This document shows, piece by piece, positions 6,922 through 8,583 of a stretch of 8,583 nucleotides of DNA. Within the stretch, counting starts at the first letter, position 1; the number at the start of each line of letters is the position of its first letter. The position numbers and the translations under genes were made by a program. This stretch comes from CAYJEO01 sp044432805 (GTDB lineage: Bacteria; Bacillota_I; Bacilli_A; RF39; UBA660), in contig JAWXUI010000043.1 of NCBI GenBank assembly GCA_044432805.1, positions 1 to 8,583 on the forward strand. Direction: 5' to 3'. The notes below the pieces were generated by a model. The model searched no databases. It worked only from the letters and a program-made list of their open reading frames with translations, and was not told where the DNA came from.

Positions 6922-8424
6922 TTATCTACTTTTGTTGTATCTTTTTTGACCTGTTTTATTAAAACTTTTTCTATTATCGTTTGATTTATAACTAGAATTT
7001 GTTCTTTTACTATCGTTTGTTTTATAGCTTGAACCTGGTCTTTTACTATCGTTTGTTTTATAGCTTGAGCTTGGTCTTTTGCTATCATTTGATTTATAGC
7101 TTGAGCTTGGTCTTTTGCTATCATTTGATTTATAGCTTGAACTTGGTCTTTTACTATCATTTGATTTATAGCTTGAACTTGGTCTTTTAGTATCATTTGT
7201 ATTAGTTTTTGGCTTATATTCTTTTTTATTAGATTTAACATTTTTTGTATTTCTATTAGATGGTCTTCTTGTTAATTTTACTTCTTCTTTTTCTTTTAAA
7301 ACCATTTTATAAGGACTTTCTAATACTGGAATTTTCATTTTTATTATTTTTTCAACTGATCTTAATAAATTCATTTCTGCACTTGAACAAAGTGAAATTG
7401 CTTTTCCACTTTTACCTGCTCTTGCTGTTCTTCCAATTCTATGAACATATAATTCTGGTTTTTCTGGCATATCAAAATTTATTACTAGATTTAAATCTTT
7501 TATATCAATTCCACGAGCCGCGATATCTGTTGCAATCATTATTCTAGTTTTATTATTTTTAAAATCATTTAATGCTTTTACTCTATTAGATTGTGTTTTA
7601 TTTCCATGAATTACACTTGTTTTTATTCCAAATTCATTTAATTTTTTCTCTAAGTTATTTGCTCCATGTTTTGTTCTTGTAAAAATTAATGTTGTTGGCT
7701 TTTCTTTTGAATCTAATATTTCTAATAAGAAAGTTAGTTTGTTTCCTTTATCTATAAAATATAATTCTTGATTTATTTTATCAGCTGTTATTTCTTCATT
7801 ATTTGTTTTAACAATAACAGGATTATTCATTATATCTGTTGTTAATTTTTTTATTTCATCACTCATAGTTGCTGAAAATAGAAGTGTTTGTCTATTTTTT
7901 GGAGTATATGAAATTATAGATTTTATATCTCTTATAAAACCCATATCTAACATTGTATCTGCTTCGTCTAGTATAAGGGTGTGAATATTAGTTATATCTG
8001 CTTTTTTTTGTTTTATTAAATCTAACAATCTTCCTGGTGTTGCGACAATAATTTCAACACCTTTTTCTAATACTTTTACTTGTGAATTTTGATTAACTCC
8101 ACCTAAGATAACACTACATTTATAATTAGTTTCTAAACTATAGTTTCTTATATTATCTCTTATTTGTATTGCAAGTTCTCTTGTTGGTGTTAAGATTAAA
8201 GCCTTTGTTTTTCTATCTGTTTCACCTTTTTTAATTAACTTATCCAACATAGGCAAAGAAAAGGCTGCAGTTTTTCCTGTTCCTGTTTGCGCTAAACCGA
8301 TAACGTCTTTATTTTCTAATATTTTTGGTATTGCCATTTCTTGTATTGGCGTTGTTTCTTCATAATTTATTTTAACTAAATTAGTTAATATTTGTTTTGA
8401 TAATTTTAAATCTTTAAATTCCAT
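6922..8424 (-). CDS. DEAD-box ATP-dependent RNA helicase (CshA/DeaD-like) with repeat tail
   Basis: The protein has 500 residues. It unwinds short RNA duplexes using ATP; relatives act in ribosome assembly, cold growth and mRNA decay. Domain 1 has the Q motif TTPIQ (24-28), AQTGTGKT (45-52), PTREL (80-84), TPGR (129-132), DEAD (153-156) and SAT (184-186). Domain 2 has LIFTRTK (246-252), TDIAARGIDI (299-308) and HRIGRTARAG (328-337). After about 375 comes a long basic low-complexity tail. Residues about 412-484 are six 12-residue repeats of the type SYKSNDSKRPSS, followed by a lysine/arginine end, a probable RNA-binding extension in place of an RGG tail. Start choice: a GTG at 8433 overlaps the AAGGAG ribosome binding site (8433-8438), so the ATG at 8424 is used. 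No terminator separates it from pyk. Whether it is CshA, CshB or another paralogue cannot be settled. Confidence 0.95.
   Translation of the reverse strand: MEFKDLKLSKQILTNLVKINYEETTPIQEMAIPKILENKDVIGLAQTGTGKTAAFSLPMLDKLIKKGETDRKTKALILTPTRELAIQIRDNIRNYSLETNYKCSVILGGVNQNSQVKVLEKGVEIIVATPGRLLDLIKQKKADITNIHTLILDEADTMLDMGFIRDIKSIISYTPKNRQTLLFSATMSDEIKKLTTDIMNNPVIVKTNNEEITADKINQELYFIDKGNKLTFLLEILDSKEKPTTLIFTRTKHGANNLEKKLNEFGIKTSVIHGNKTQSNRVKALNDFKNNKTRIMIATDIAARGIDIKDLNLVINFDMPEKPELYVHRIGRTARAGKSGKAISLCSSAEMNLLRSVEKIIKMKIPVLESPYKMVLKEKEEVKLTRRPSNRNTKNVKSNKKEYKPKTNTNDTKRPSSSYKSNDSKRPSSSYKSNDSKRPSSSYKSNDSKRPSSSYKTNDSKRPGSSYKTNDSKRTNSSYKSNDNRKSFNKTGQKRYNKSR
6975..7190 (-). repeat. Six 36-bp tandem repeats within the helicase tail
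   Basis: Units start at 6975, 7011, 7047, 7083, 7119 and 7155, each exactly 36 bases, with no spacers. The unit at 6975 is partly degenerate and the sequence right of 7190 is a decayed further copy. Each unit encodes 12 residues (SYKSNDSKRPSS type). Several differences between units are silent (AGT/AGC serine codons), while a few give S to T or S to G. This fits a coding repeat that expands and contracts by slippage or unequal exchange while the peptide is kept. Confidence 0.93.
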
Positions 8425-8451
8425 AATATCCACTCCTTAATGCGTCAATGA

Positions 8452-8460
8452 ATTATATCA
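8452..8460 (-). promoter_or_regulatory. Extended -10 promoter of the helicase gene
   Basis: TGATATAAT on the minus strand (8460-8452) is a perfect extended -10 (TGnTATAAT), 27 bases before the ATG at 8424. Transcription would start near 8445 with a leader of about 21 bases containing AAGGAG. The -35 position reads TATCAA, which is weak, as extended -10 promoters allow. It lies between the upstream terminator and the gene, where a promoter is expected. Confidence 0.6.
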
Positions 8461-8499
8461 CATATTTGTATTTTTTGATAGCATAAATGTTTATTTTAC

Positions 8500-8525
8500 A
8501 AAAAAAGAAGATTTTACTCTTCTTT
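8500..8525 (-). terminator. Terminator of the right-edge gene
   Basis: On the minus strand AAAGAAGA (8525-8518), loop GTAAAA, TCTTCTTT (8511-8504) form an 8-bp stem running into seven Ts (8506-8500). It closes the minus-strand gene that enters from the right edge and isolates the helicase promoter. Confidence 0.75.
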
Positions 8526-8582
8526 CAAGTTATTTTTTACATTTTTTCTTTTTTTTACTTTTTGTGGTTCTTTTGATACTCC
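8514..8582 (-). CDS. 3' end of an unidentified minus-strand gene (partial)
   Basis: One minus-strand frame from the right edge gives 22 residues, GVSKEPQKVKKRK then NVKNNLKEE, and stops at TAA (8516-8514) in the loop of the terminator hairpin. A charged KEE ending fits a real protein tail. A second frame is also open to 8530 but encodes mostly lysines (KSKKKKKCKK), so it is less likely though not excluded. The gene's identity cannot be told. Confidence 0.4.
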   Translation of the reverse strand, partial: GVSKEPQKVKKRKNVKNNLKEE

Positions 8583-8583
8583 G

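Noticed and set aside
6166..6984. A 272-residue plus-strand open frame opposite pyruvate kinase, plus shorter ones at 5884-6165 and 5903-6094
   Set aside because: They are antisense shadows of a clearly conserved gene. The translations are hydrophobic serine/phenylalanine/leucine-rich text typical of complements of AT-rich coding DNA, and they lack a family signal.
6975..7190. CRISPR array
   Set aside because: The units are directly adjacent with no unique spacers, and they are coding.
6903..7241. Alternative frames in the helicase tail (repeated KDQVQAINQMI on the minus strand; a repeated tyrosine/leucine frame on the plus strand)
   Set aside because: A 36-bp repeat without stop codons stays open in several frames. 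The helicase frame continues the conserved DEAD-box domain, so the others are shadows.
1..8583. 4.5S/SRP RNA gene, tRNAs and other structured RNAs near the SRP genes
   Set aside because: No GGAAG-type SRP RNA core or tRNA-like arm pattern was seen by eye in the intergenic gaps, all of which are under about 150 bases.

Overview
The window comes from a very AT-rich, low-GC Gram-positive-type bacterium. The best guess is an uncultured member of the Bacilli close to the Mollicutes (RF39- or Erysipelotrichia-like). This rests on base composition, consensus GGAGG-type ribosome binding sites, and the ftsY-ylxM-ffh gene set. The standard bacterial code fits: tryptophan is TGG, and one gene ends in TGA inside an ATGA overlap with the next.

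Almost everything lies on the minus strand, so transcription runs from high to low coordinates. From right to left: the 3' end of an unidentified gene with its terminator (right edge to about 8500); a DEAD-box RNA helicase with a basic 36-bp-repeat tail (8424-6922); pyruvate kinase (6860-5451) with its own strong promoter and a terminator overlapping its stop codon; and a compact five-gene unit (5354-751) ending at a near-perfect bidirectional terminator (721-740). That unit is ftsY, a small three-helix membrane protein, ylxM, a HerA/DUF87-type ATPase, and ffh. A short CYTH-like gene follows (686-219). At the left edge the 3' end of a plus-strand gene (2-97) and its terminator converge on the CYTH gene.

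The core of the window is the signal recognition particle (SRP) protein module. Ffh binds signal peptides on ribosomes, FtsY is its membrane receptor, and YlxM is the small helix-turn-helix protein that habitually travels with them. The unusual part is that a 572-residue HerA-like hexameric-type ATPase and an 87-residue membrane protein are built into this operon, with near-zero spacing, an ATGA overlap, and a ribosome binding site lying over the upstream stop codon. No NurA nuclease or other classical HerA partner is visible. This is the best candidate for something undescribed here: a membrane- or secretion-linked role for an orphan HerA-type motor, or simply an essential-gene operon that captured it.

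For three genes (helicase, ffh, CYTH gene) the longest reading frame starts inside or before the ribosome binding site. The start codons given here were moved downstream accordingly. No tRNA, rRNA, 4.5S RNA, CRISPR array or insertion sequence was seen.
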